Shown piece after piece: positions 8,011-16,236 of a stretch of 64,000 nt of DNA (the first letter of the stretch is position 1; the number at the start of each line of letters is the position of its first letter). The stretch is from Lichenicoccus sp964247695 (lineage in GTDB: Bacteria; Pseudomonadota; Alphaproteobacteria; Acetobacterales; Acetobacteraceae). Made by a program: the position numbers and the translations under genes. The stretch is from NCBI GenBank assembly GCA_964247695.1, contig CAXTVI010000004.1, positions 1 to 64,000 on the forward strand, in the 5' to 3' direction. Below the pieces are notes generated by a model. It was not told the DNA's origin. It did no database searches and was given only the letters and a program-made list of their open reading frames with translations.

Positions 8011-8909
8011 GCGTCAACGATTCCGCCGAGCCGCCGCGCATCATGCCCAGGGTCGCGCCACGCATCGAGACCGAGGCCGGCACGGCGTCCCGGCTTGAGC
8101 CGCTCGCCCGCGAGGCACTTCCTGCAGCGATCGCCGCCGACCGCGATCCGGATCGCTGGAGCACGCCCGCCCTGATGCTGGGCGGCGCCTCGATCCTGGC
8201 ACTCGGGCTTGCGGCGCTGCAGACCGGCAACTTCGTCGCCGCGGAGTTCGCCCGCAACCCGGTGCTCGGCTGGCTCACGCTCGCGGTGGCCGTGCTCGGC
8301 TTCGGCCTGATCCTGTCGGGGATCGCGCGCGAACTGCGCGCGCTGTTCCGCCTGCGCACCGTCGACCGGCTGCGGCGGGACCTCGCCTCGCCGGATGCAG
8401 CCATCCGCACGCGCGCCGCCCGGCGCTGGCTCGGCGAGGTCGAAGGCGGTGCGGCGCTGCTGCCGGCGCTGGCCGGGCTGAACGACCCGGACGCCATCGT
8501 ACCGCTGCTGCGCGCCGGCGTCGAAGCCCGGCTGCGCGCCCGCTCGGATGCGCTCGGCAGGCGGGCGGCGCTGCAGGTGGTGGCCGGCATGGCGGCGACG
8601 CCGGCGCCGTCGCTGGTGGTGGTTCTGGTAAGCTGGCGCGGGCTGCGGCTGATCCGCCAGATCGCCGCCGTCTACGGCATGCGGCCCGGCCTGCTCGGGA
8701 CGCTGGCGCTGCTGCGCCGCTCGGCGCTGGCGGCGGGGGCGGCCGCGGTCACCGAGGTGGCCGTCAACACCGCGGCGCATGCGGCGCTGAGCACGCCGCT
8801 GCTGGCGCATCTGGCGGGCGAGATGGCCGGCGGCGCGGTGGCCGCGCGGCGCATGACGGTGCTCGCGCGCGCCACCGCCGTCGCGTGCAGCCCGCTGCCG
8901 CCCGCCTGA
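8007..8909 (+). CDS. ycjF: YcjF-like inner-membrane protein (TIGR01620/DUF697)
   Basis: 300 residues from the GTG at 8007, which overlaps the ycjX stop. Two adjacent membrane segments lie at about residues 56-75 and 84-105 (LGGASILALGLAAL and VLGWLTLAVAVLGFG). A helical cytoplasmic part follows, then a DUF697-like hydrophobic C-terminal region from about residue 185. YcjF normally partners YcjX, and the overlapping starts imply coupled translation. The exact function is unknown. The frame stays open upstream inside ycjX, but that part is a shadow. Confidence 0.8.
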   Translation: MSVNDSAEPPRIMPRVAPRIETEAGTASRLEPLAREALPAAIAADRDPDRWSTPALMLGGASILALGLAALQTGNFVAAEFARNPVLGWLTLAVAVLGFGLILSGIARELRALFRLRTVDRLRRDLASPDAAIRTRAARRWLGEVEGGAALLPALAGLNDPDAIVPLLRAGVEARLRARSDALGRRAALQVVAGMAATPAPSLVVVLVSWRGLRLIRQIAAVYGMRPGLLGTLALLRRSALAAGAAAVTEVAVNTAAHAALSTPLLAHLAGEMAGGAVAARRMTVLARATAVACSPLPPA

Positions 8910-8919
8910 CCGCGATCCC

Positions 8920-10236
8920 ATGCGGCTGGCTCGCCTGGTCGAAGGGCTACGCAAACTCGTCACCGCCGGACCCGACGATCTTCTCCGCGATCCCACCTAT
9001 CGTCGTCTCTGGTCCTCCGTGCTGGCGAGCGCGTTCGGCATGCAGATCATGCTGCTCGCCCTGCCGTTGACCGCGGCGGTGTCGCTGCGCGCTTCCCCCA
9101 CCGACATGGGCCTCCTCACCGCGATGGAGACCCTCCCCTTCACCCTGTTCTCGCTGCCGTCAGGGGTCTGGCTCGATCGCATGCGCAAGCTGCCGGTCTA
9201 TGTCGCCGGCGAGCTTGCGCTCGCGGCGGCGGCCGTGAGTGTTCCGGTCGCGCACTGGCTCGGGTTCCTCTCGGTTCCCTGGCTCCTGCTGGTCGCGTTC
9301 GTCGTCGGTCTGGTCAACACCACGGCCGGCAGCGCCTCGCAGATCGTCCTCAACCAGATCGTCGGACGCGACCGCCTGATCGAAGCCTACGCGAAGAACG
9401 CGCTCGCCAACTCCGGCGCCGAGGTCGCCGGGCCCGCGGTCGCCGGTCTCCTCATCAGGTTTCTCGGAGCGCCCGTGGCGCTTCTCGTCAACGCCGTCCT
9501 GCTGCTGACGTCGGCCTCGATCCTGGGCGGCATCAGCATCGACGAGACTCCGGCGCGCGGTGCCGGCGGATTCTGGCTGGAGCTGCTGGCCGGTGTCCGG
9601 TTCGTCCGCCGGAATCGTCTTCTCGTCGTGCTGGCCGGATTCATCGCGGCCTGGGAATTCTTCAACGGCTCGGCAGTCGGCGTGAACATCCTGTTCGCCA
9701 CGCGCAACCTCGGGATGAGTGGGGCGGCGGTCGGCCTCTCCTATGTCTGCCTCGGCGTGGGAACCGTGCTCGGGAGCCTGTCCGGCGGACGGCTGAGCCG
9801 CCGGGCAGGACCGGGGCGGTGCATCATCCTGGGCTTTGCACTCACCGCGTCCGGTTCGTCGCTCCTCGCGGCTTCGCCCACCGGGGGGTTCGGCCGGGCC
9901 GCGTTCGCGCTCGACCTGATGCTGCTCGGCTTCGGCGCCATTCTCATCTTCGTCAACTTCATAGCGCTGCGCCAGGCGGCGACCCCGACGGCGATGCTCG
10001 GCCGCATGACCAGCACCATGCGCTGGCTGATCCTGATCCCGGCCGCCCCTGGCGCCCTGATCGGCGGGTGGCTCGGACAGCACGCAGACCTCCGCGCCGC
10101 GCTCGGTTTCGCGGCACTCGGAGGCTGGCTGCTGACAATCCTAGCCCTGCGCAGCGCTGTCCTGCGCGGCATCACGGCGCTTCCCGATCCGGATGATCTC
10201 GGTCCCGACCTCGAACCCGAAGTGCCCGCGCGTTGA
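8920..10236 (+). CDS. MFS transporter, EntS-like exporter family
   Basis: 438 residues with about twelve hydrophobic segments. The MFS loop 2-3 signature appears as SGVWLDRMRKLPV and is partly repeated as SGGRLSRRAGPG in the second half. The N-terminal DPTYRRLWSSVLASAFG start resembles the MFS_3/EntS group of small-molecule or siderophore exporters. Substrate cannot be told. It starts 10 bases after ycjF and may be read from the same transcript. The C-terminal tail is acidic and Pro-rich (DPDDLGPDLEPE). Confidence 0.85.
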   Translation: MRLARLVEGLRKLVTAGPDDLLRDPTYRRLWSSVLASAFGMQIMLLALPLTAAVSLRASPTDMGLLTAMETLPFTLFSLPSGVWLDRMRKLPVYVAGELALAAAAVSVPVAHWLGFLSVPWLLLVAFVVGLVNTTAGSASQIVLNQIVGRDRLIEAYAKNALANSGAEVAGPAVAGLLIRFLGAPVALLVNAVLLLTSASILGGISIDETPARGAGGFWLELLAGVRFVRRNRLLVVLAGFIAAWEFFNGSAVGVNILFATRNLGMSGAAVGLSYVCLGVGTVLGSLSGGRLSRRAGPGRCIILGFALTASGSSLLAASPTGGFGRAAFALDLMLLGFGAILIFVNFIALRQAATPTAMLGRMTSTMRWLILIPAAPGALIGGWLGQHADLRAALGFAALGGWLLTILALRSAVLRGITALPDPDDLGPDLEPEVPAR

Positions 10237-10393
10237 GCCGGGCCACCCTTCGTTTCTCGCGGGCTCGAGACGCTCGCCAGCCTCCGCACCGGCCTCGGAG
10301 CGCATCGTCCAACTCTTTGGCAAGACCTGCTTGACGAGGTCGATACCCGGGAATAACGCTCCCGAAATCGCTTGCCCCGGGAACGAACCGTCG

Positions 10394-11911
10394 ATGGCTC
10401 AGGATCTCGTGCTGGCGATCGATATCGGCACCGGCAGCGTCCGCGCCGCGGCCGTCGATCTCGCCGGCCGCATCATCCATGTCGCGAGCCGCGAGCATGA
10501 CCAGATCGTTCCGCAGTTCGGCTGGGCGGAACAGCGCGCCGCCTCCTGGTGGGACGGCGTCGTCGCGACCATCCAAGACCTTGCCGGCGCGGTGCCGGAC
10601 CTCCGCGACCGGATCATCGCGATCTGCGCGTGCGGGCAGATGCACGGCACCGTCCTGCTCGATGCCGACGGACAGCTGACCCGCGAGACCGTGCCGCTCT
10701 GGAACGACAAGCGCACGACCGCGCTGGTCGAGGCGTTCGAGGCTCGCTACCGGCTGCAGGACTACCTGGGCGACAGCGGCAGCCCCGCCACCCCGGCCTG
10801 GCCCGCCTTCAAGCTCGCCTGGCTGCGCGAACACGACCCTGTCGCCTATGCGCGCACCCGGATCGTGCTCATGCCGAAGGATTTCGTGAACCACCGGCTG
10901 ACCGGTCTCGCGGCGATGGATCCCGGCGACGGCTCGCTGAGCTTCCTGATGGATCCCGCCACCCGCACCTGGTCGGAGCGCATGGCGGCCCGGCTGGGCC
11001 TGGACACCGGCATCCTGCCCGCGCTGCGTGCGCCGCTCGACATCCTGGGACCGTTGGCCGCCAGGGCGGCCATCCAGACCGGACTGCGTGCCGGCACGCC
11101 GGTACTGGTCGGAGGCGCCGACTATCCGGTGGCGCTGCTCGGCTCCGGCGCCTGCCGGCCGGGGCTGGCATCGGATGTCACCGGCACGTCGTGCATCATC
11201 ACCGTGATCAGCGAGCGGCCGGTGCTCGATGCCGAGGTCTGCAACGTCGCGACCATAGAAGGCGGCTGGGGCGCGTTCATGCTGCTGGAGACCGGTGGCG
11301 ATGCGGTGCGCTGGGGCCGACGCGCGCTGCATGACGGGAACGCGGACTATGCCGCCATCATGGATCGGGCGGCGCAGGCGCCGCCCGGCGCGGACGGGCT
11401 GCTGTTCCTGCCGTACCTGACCGGCGAGCGGCTCGGAGCGTCGCGCAATGCCCGGGCGCAGTTCTTCGGCCTCTCTGCCGGCCACGGCCTCGCGCATCTG
11501 GACCGCGCCCTCGTCGAAGGTGTCGCCTTCGCCGCCACCCGCTCGCTGCGGCTGATGGCGGACGCCGCGGGCCATCCGATCGAACGCGTCGTCGCCTCCA
11601 GCGGCGGGTCGAAGAGCGAGCTCTGGCTGAAGATCAAGGCCAGCGCCTACAACGTGCCCGTGCTGGTTCCCGAGGAGCCGGAATGCGGCCTCGTCGGCTG
11701 CGCCGCGATGGCCGCGACCGCGCTCGGCCACTATGCGAGCCTCGACGCGGCGGTGGCGGGCTGCGTGCGGCACCGCGCCGAGATCCTGCCAGATCCGGTC
11801 TGGGCCGAGCGCTACGCCCGGCTGCAGCCGATCTTCGACGGCCTCGCCGCGCACGGCCGCGGCACCCAGGCGCAGGCGCTCTACGACGCGCTGGACCGCC
11901 TGTCCGAATGA
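10394..11911 (+). CDS. FGGY-family carbohydrate kinase, xylulokinase-like
   Basis: 505 residues. The ATPase fold phosphate-1 motif is LAIDIGTGSVRAAAVD near the N-terminus; GQMHGTVLL is the sugar-site motif typical of xylulokinases; ASSGGSKSELWLKIKA and EPECGLVGCAAMAA form the C-terminal adenine-binding and FGGY signature regions. The likely reaction is ATP-dependent phosphorylation of a ketose such as D-xylulose. ATG 10394 is preferred because the open frame upstream is non-coding in character. It overlaps an upstream start of the downstream SDR frame (ATGA at 11908), so the pair probably forms a small polyol/sugar operon: the SDR could oxidise a polyol and the kinase could phosphorylate the ketose. 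That pairing is inference. Confidence 0.85.
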   Translation: MAQDLVLAIDIGTGSVRAAAVDLAGRIIHVASREHDQIVPQFGWAEQRAASWWDGVVATIQDLAGAVPDLRDRIIAICACGQMHGTVLLDADGQLTRETVPLWNDKRTTALVEAFEARYRLQDYLGDSGSPATPAWPAFKLAWLREHDPVAYARTRIVLMPKDFVNHRLTGLAAMDPGDGSLSFLMDPATRTWSERMAARLGLDTGILPALRAPLDILGPLAARAAIQTGLRAGTPVLVGGADYPVALLGSGACRPGLASDVTGTSCIITVISERPVLDAEVCNVATIEGGWGAFMLLETGGDAVRWGRRALHDGNADYAAIMDRAAQAPPGADGLLFLPYLTGERLGASRNARAQFFGLSAGHGLAHLDRALVEGVAFAATRSLRLMADAAGHPIERVVASSGGSKSELWLKIKASAYNVPVLVPEEPECGLVGCAAMAATALGHYASLDAAVAGCVRHRAEILPDPVWAERYARLQPIFDGLAAHGRGTQAQALYDALDRLSE

Positions 11912-11925
11912 CCCCGGAGACGAGC

Positions 11926-12684
11926 ATGACCGATCCCGCAGACAGCTTCGCTCCCGGCCTGTTCGCCGGCCGCCACGTCCTGGTCTCCGGCGGATCGAGC
12001 GGCATCGGCCTTGCCGTGGCGCGCGGCTTCGCGCGCAGCGGCGCCCAGGTCATCGCGACCGGCACCTCGGAGCGAAAGCTCGCGGCCCTGCGCGCGGGCG
12101 ATGCCGCGGATGGCGTGCGGTTCGAGCCCCTGGACGTGCGCGACAGCCCCGCGATCAGGGCCTTCGTGGACCGCCTGCACGGCCTCGACGTACTGGTGAA
12201 CGCAGCCGGCATCGCGCTGCCGGTGCGCGAGTTCGACGAGGCGAGCTATCTCGAGGTGATCGACGTCAACCTCAACAGCGTGATGCGGCTGTCGATGGCG
12301 GCACGCGAAAAGCTGCGCGCGTCAAAGGGCAGCATCGTCAACTTCGCCTCCATGCTGAGCACGCTGGCCGATCCGGTGGTGCCCGCGTACGGCGCCAGCA
12401 AGGCCGGCGTGCTCGGACTGACCCGGCATCTGGCGCACGCCTTCGGCCCGGACGGCATCCGGGTCAATGCGGTCGCGCCGGGCTACCACCGCACCGACAT
12501 GACCGCGGGGCTGTGGCAGGACCCGGTTGCGGAAGCGAGGATCGCCTCGCGCTCGGCGCTGAAGCGCTGGGGCAGCGCCGAGGACCTGGTCGGCGCCTGC
12601 CTGTTCCTCGCCTCGCCCGCCGCCGGCTTCGTCACCGGCGCCAACTTCGTGGTCGACGGCGGCTACGTCAGCGGCACCACCTGA
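11926..12684 (+). CDS. Short-chain dehydrogenase/reductase (SDR)
   Basis: 252 residues, the classical SDR length. It has the cofactor motif SGGSSGIG (residues 21-28), NAAG, and the catalytic Ser (NFASML) with YGASK around residue 147. The end, FVTGANFVVDGGYVSG, is typical of sugar or polyol dehydrogenases. ATG 11926 has GGAG at good spacing; an in-frame ATG at 11908 overlaps the kinase stop and would add six residues. Its place directly after a xylulokinase-like gene suggests polyol or aldose oxidation, but the substrate is not determined. Confidence 0.85.
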   Translation: MTDPADSFAPGLFAGRHVLVSGGSSGIGLAVARGFARSGAQVIATGTSERKLAALRAGDAADGVRFEPLDVRDSPAIRAFVDRLHGLDVLVNAAGIALPVREFDEASYLEVIDVNLNSVMRLSMAAREKLRASKGSIVNFASMLSTLADPVVPAYGASKAGVLGLTRHLAHAFGPDGIRVNAVAPGYHRTDMTAGLWQDPVAEARIASRSALKRWGSAEDLVGACLFLASPAAGFVTGANFVVDGGYVSGTT

Positions 12685-12727
12685 GATCTTCCCGGGGTCG
12701 GCCCGGGGTCGGCACCGGCACGCCTCG

Positions 12728-12746
12728 TTACGAAATCAATTCGTAA
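12728..12746. promoter_or_regulatory. Inverted repeat upstream of the His-rich gene
   Basis: TTACGAA and TTCGTAA form a perfect 7-bp inverted repeat around a 5-base AT-rich spacer, about 77 bases before the next ATG. The size and symmetry fit a dimeric repressor operator. No dedicated regulator gene is adjacent. Just upstream (near 12690-12712) is an 11-base tandem repeat of CCCGGGGTCGG type. Confidence 0.4.
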
Positions 12747-12822
12747 GCCCGGACACGGACGGGAACAATTCCCTGCCCTTCCCGTTGAGTGTCGCGATAT
12801 CCATGCCGAAGAGGGGGCACGA

Positions 12823-13038
12823 ATGAGACTTGCAACGTTAACGGAGCGCGCCGGTAAACTGCTCGCGGCGGCAGCGATCGCCTCCGCCTGCCTCCTGCCC
12901 GCGGTGGCCGCCTCGGCGCAGCCCTATCCGCCGCCGCCGGGCTGGGCCGGCCCGCACTACTACTGGCACGGCCAGCACTGGCATCATCGTGCGTGGGCCT
13001 ATGGACCGCATCACCGCCGCTACTGGCGCTACTACTAA
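12823..13038 (+). CDS. Small secreted His/Tyr/Trp-rich protein
   Basis: 71 residues with a clear signal peptide (about 1-33, ending ASA-Q). The mature part of about 38 residues is PYPPPPGWAGPHYYWHGQHW followed by HHRAW...HHRRYWRYY: dense in His, Tyr, Trp and Pro, with no Cys. Such small exported proteins are frequent in this group of bacteria and have no assigned role; the His pairs could bind metal. The ribosome site is AGAGGGGG shortly before the ATG. A strong terminator hairpin follows at 13060. Confidence 0.75.
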   Translation: MRLATLTERAGKLLAAAAIASACLLPAVAASAQPYPPPPGWAGPHYYWHGQHWHHRAWAYGPHHRRYWRYY

Positions 13039-13059
13039 CTCGGAAACTTCCGGGTCATG

Positions 13060-13091
13060 ACGGGCCGGCCCGCTACGGGGCCGGCCCGTTT
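13060..13091 (+). terminator. Terminator after the His-rich gene
   Basis: Perfect 12-bp GC-rich stem (13060-13071 with 13078-13089), 6-base loop, then TTT. It lies between two convergent genes and could serve both strands. Confidence 0.75.
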
Positions 13092-13105
13092 GCGTTCCAG
13101 GGCCA

Positions 13106-14074
13106 CTATCTGGGCGCCTGCCGAGGCCTCGGCTGCACGAACAGCATCCGGCGCGGATACGAGATCCAGACGTGGTTCGCCCGCAGGAAGTCGTTGCCGA
13201 TCAGCGTGAAGTCGGTGTCCGCCACCGCGAACGGGTAATTCTGCATCGTCTCGTCGCCGATCTCGAGTGCGGCGAAACGATGCCGGTGCGCCGGCAGGCG
13301 TGTCTCGTCGATGCCGATGGCAAAGCCGCCGCGATCCGCCTGCAGCATTCCGCGCGTCACACCGGCGGTCGCGGCGTCGTCGAGTGTCACCAGCGTAGCG
13401 ACCGAGCCGCTATCCAGCACCGCATCGATCGGGTGGCCGTTCAGCCTGACCTTGAGATTGATCCGCGTGCTCTCCAGGCGGAACGGGACCGCGAAGGCTG
13501 GCGCATCGAGCGGCCGCAGGCCCCCGCTGCAGTGCCGGAGATCGTAGAGCGCGAAGCGGTGGTCCGGCAGGTCCAGGTCGACGTCGTAGTTCGACAGGAA
13601 GTCGGCCCCGAACAGGCCTGCGACCGGAAGCCCCTGCACCGTCGATCCGAGATCGCCTGCCACCGGCATCGCGATGTCGCGTGCGACGCCATGACCGAGA
13701 TCGAGACGGCGGACGATGACGACCGGCGCATCGACGATGCCGCCGATCCCGCCCAGCCCCATGCGCATGGCGGAGGCGCCCCGGAAGTCGAAATGATCGG
13801 CCGCCGACCGGGTCAGGATCGAGAGCTGCGCGCCGGTGTCGATGTAGAACACCACCGGCTCGCCCTCGAGAGTGGCGCGGACGGCCGGCAAGCGGGTTCC
13901 GGGCAGCACAGGCAGGTCCGCCACCCGCTCGATCCGGCAGGCTCGCACCGTGGCGCCACTCTCCGCGCATCCGCCCAGCAGCCCCGTCCCCAGCAGGCCG
14001 GCGCGCAGCAGCGCCGCCAGCCAACGCCGGGCCGGATCAGGTGCCAAGGCGCCCGGGGTCGATGGTGACGCCAT
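13106..14074 (-). CDS. Two-lobed retropepsin/pepsin-like aspartic protease, predicted lipoprotein
   Basis: About 322 residues. A lipobox-like LLGGC lies near residue 36, so the protein is probably anchored in the envelope. Two aspartic-protease half-domains follow: the first has FYIDTGAQLSIL with the closing GLFGADFLSNYDVDLD, the second has AVLDSGSVATLV with TLIGNDFLRANHV. Two catalytic Asp (DTG and DSG) in one chain would make an intramolecular pseudo-dimer like pepsin, unlike the homodimeric single-domain retropepsins. The start is uncertain: ATG 14074 overlaps the end of thiD by 38 bases, while a TTG at 14047 would shorten the leader. It is the last gene of the glmM-thiD run. Confidence 0.75.
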   Translation of the reverse strand: MASPSTPGALAPDPARRWLAALLRAGLLGTGLLGGCAESGATVRACRIERVADLPVLPGTRLPAVRATLEGEPVVFYIDTGAQLSILTRSAADHFDFRGASAMRMGLGGIGGIVDAPVVIVRRLDLGHGVARDIAMPVAGDLGSTVQGLPVAGLFGADFLSNYDVDLDLPDHRFALYDLRHCSGGLRPLDAPAFAVPFRLESTRINLKVRLNGHPIDAVLDSGSVATLVTLDDAATAGVTRGMLQADRGGFAIGIDETRLPAHRHRFAALEIGDETMQNYPFAVADTDFTLIGNDFLRANHVWISYPRRMLFVQPRPRQAPR

Positions 14075-14843
14075 GGTCGAGCGGCCCATGCCCGGCGCCA
14101 TAGCCCGGCGCCGACAGGATCGCGCGACGGACATACTCCCGACCAAGCACCACCGACTGGCGCAGCGTCAGGCCCTGCGCAAGCCCGGTGGCGATCGCGC
14201 TGGCCAGGGTGCAGCCGGTACCATGCGTGTGGCGGCTGTCGATCCGTGCGGCGTCGAACGCCTCGATGCCGTCCTCGGTCGCCAGCAGGTCGACCACCCG
14301 CTCGCCGCGGAGGTGGCCGCCCTTGAGCAGCACCGCCGGCACGCCAAGGGTGAGCAGCGCGGCTGCCGCCGCATGCATGTCGGCCACGCTCTCGATGCTG
14401 CGGCCGGACAGCACCTCGGCCTCCGGCAGGTTCGGCGTGATCACGCCGGCCAGCAGCACCAGGCTGCGCTTGAGGCTGCTGACCGCATCCTTCGCCAGCA
14501 GGCGCGCGCCGCCCTTCGCCACCATGACCGGGTCGAGCACGAAGGGAACGCCCGGGTGCCGGCCGATCCGCTCCGCCACCAGTTCGATCACCTCGATGCG
14601 GTCCAGCATGCCGGTCTTGAAGGCGTCGACGCCGAGGTCGTCCAGCACGCTGTCGATCTGCTGGCCGACGAACGCCGCCGGCACCGCCATCACGCCATGC
14701 ACGCCGTTGGTGTCCTGCGCGGTCAGGGCCGAGATCGCGGTCGCCGCGTAGCCGCCGAGGGCGGTGATGGTCTTGATGTCGGCCTGGATGCCGGCGCCGC
14801 CGCCGGAATCGCTGCCGGCGATGACCAGGACCCGACCCCGCAT
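14037..14843 (-). CDS. thiD: Hydroxymethylpyrimidine/phosphomethylpyrimidine kinase
   Basis: 268 residues, normal for ThiD, which phosphorylates HMP and HMP-P in thiamine biosynthesis. It has the ribokinase-family N-terminus VIAGSDSGGGAGIQADIKT, the block FVLDPVMVAKGGARLL, TPNLPEAEVL, and the C-terminal anion-hole motif HTHGTGCTLASAIATGLA. ATG 14843 lies 19 bases after the glmM stop, so it is probably co-transcribed. No other thiamine gene and no TPP riboswitch is visible here. Confidence 0.93.
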   Translation of the reverse strand: MRGRVLVIAGSDSGGGAGIQADIKTITALGGYAATAISALTAQDTNGVHGVMAVPAAFVGQQIDSVLDDLGVDAFKTGMLDRIEVIELVAERIGRHPGVPFVLDPVMVAKGGARLLAKDAVSSLKRSLVLLAGVITPNLPEAEVLSGRSIESVADMHAAAAALLTLGVPAVLLKGGHLRGERVVDLLATEDGIEAFDAARIDSRHTHGTGCTLASAIATGLAQGLTLRQSVVLGREYVRRAILSAPGYGAGHGPLDHGVTIDPGRLGT

Positions 14844-14862
14844 CAGGCAGCCGCCAGGAGGG

Positions 14863-16221
14863 TCATGCCGCGACGGCGGCGCGGCGGATGGTCTCGCACA
14901 GGCGGTCGACGACATGGTCCACCAGCTCCGCGTCCTCGGCCTCGGCCATGACGCGCACCAGCGGCTCGGTTCCGCTCTCGCGCAGCAGCAACCGGCCGCG
15001 ATCGCCGAGCAGATCACACGCCCAGCGGCGCGCCTCGACCACCGACGCATCGAGCAGCGGCGAGGCGCCGGCATAGCGCTCGTTGCGCAGCTTCTGCGGG
15101 AACGGCGTGAATAGCCGGCAGGCCTCGCTGGCCGGCTGGCCGCGCTCGACCAGCACCGAGAGCACCTGGAGTGCCGCGATCAGCCCGTCGCCGGTGGTGG
15201 CGAACTCCGACAGCACCATGTGGCCGGACTGCTCGCCGCCGAGGTTCATCCCAAGCTCGCGCATGCGCTCGACCACGTAGCGGTCGCCGACCGCGGTGCG
15301 CTCGAGCGACAAATCGAGTTCCGCGAGGTATCGCTCCAGCCCCATGTTCGACATGACGGTCGCCACCACGCCGCTGCCCTCGAGACGCCCGCTGCGCTGC
15401 CAGGAGCTGGCGATGAGGGCCAGGATCTGGTCGCCGTCGATGGTGCGGCCATGCTCGTCCACCACCACCAGCCGGTCGGCGTCGCCGTCGAGCCCGATAC
15501 CGAGATCGGCGCGGTGCTCCAGCACCGCCGCACTGAGCGCTCCGGGGCTGGTCGAGCCGCAGCCGAGATTGATGTTGAGGCCGTCCGGCGTGCAGCCGAT
15601 GCGGATCACGTCGGCGCCCAACTCCCACAGCGCCGTGGGCGCCACCCGGTAGGCGGCGCCGTTCGCGCAGTCGATGACGATGCGCAGGCCATCGAGACGC
15701 CGCCCGCGCGGGAACGACGACTTGGCGCTTTCGATGTAGCGGCCGGCGGCATCGGTGAGACGCGAGGCGCGGCCGATCATGTGCGGCGCTGCCAGCCGGC
15801 CACCGAGCTCGCTGCGCATCAGCGCCTCGATCTCGGCCTCTGCCTCGTCCGAGAGCTTGAAGCCGTCCGGGCCGAACAGCTTGATGCCGTTATCCTCGAA
15901 CGGGTTGTGCGAGGCGGAGATCATCACCCCGAGATCGGCACGCAGGCTGCGCGTCAGCATGGCGATCGCCGGCGTCGGCAGCGGCCCCACCAGCGTCACG
16001 TCGACGCCCGCCGACAGGAAGCCCGACACCAGGGCGCACTCGATCATGTAGCCGGACAGCCTTGTGTCCTTGCCGAGCACGACGCGGTGCCGATGCGTGC
16101 CGCGGCGAAAGCGCAGGCCGGCCGCCTGCCCCAGGCGCTGCGCCACCTCGACGGTCATCGGGTCGGTGTTGGCGGTGCCGCGTATGCCGTCGGTGCCGAA
16201 CAGTTTGCGTATGGCGTCCAT
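14863..16221 (-). CDS. glmM: Phosphoglucosamine mutase
   Basis: 452 residues, standard length. It converts glucosamine-6-phosphate to glucosamine-1-phosphate for UDP-GlcNAc, peptidoglycan and LPS synthesis. It has the N-terminal LFGTDGIRGTAN, the phosphoserine loop GVMISASHNPFEDNG with active Ser at about residue 104, the metal loop GLDGDADRLVVVD, the sugar loop GGEQSGHM and the phosphate-binding RESGTEPLVRVM near the end. It follows folP by 15 bases in the widely conserved ftsH-folP-glmM order. Confidence 0.97.
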   Translation of the reverse strand: MDAIRKLFGTDGIRGTANTDPMTVEVAQRLGQAAGLRFRRGTHRHRVVLGKDTRLSGYMIECALVSGFLSAGVDVTLVGPLPTPAIAMLTRSLRADLGVMISASHNPFEDNGIKLFGPDGFKLSDEAEAEIEALMRSELGGRLAAPHMIGRASRLTDAAGRYIESAKSSFPRGRRLDGLRIVIDCANGAAYRVAPTALWELGADVIRIGCTPDGLNINLGCGSTSPGALSAAVLEHRADLGIGLDGDADRLVVVDEHGRTIDGDQILALIASSWQRSGRLEGSGVVATVMSNMGLERYLAELDLSLERTAVGDRYVVERMRELGMNLGGEQSGHMVLSEFATTGDGLIAALQVLSVLVERGQPASEACRLFTPFPQKLRNERYAGASPLLDASVVEARRWACDLLGDRGRLLLRESGTEPLVRVMAEAEDAELVDHVVDRLCETIRRAAVAA

Positions 16222-16236
16222 CGCGCGGAGCCTAGC

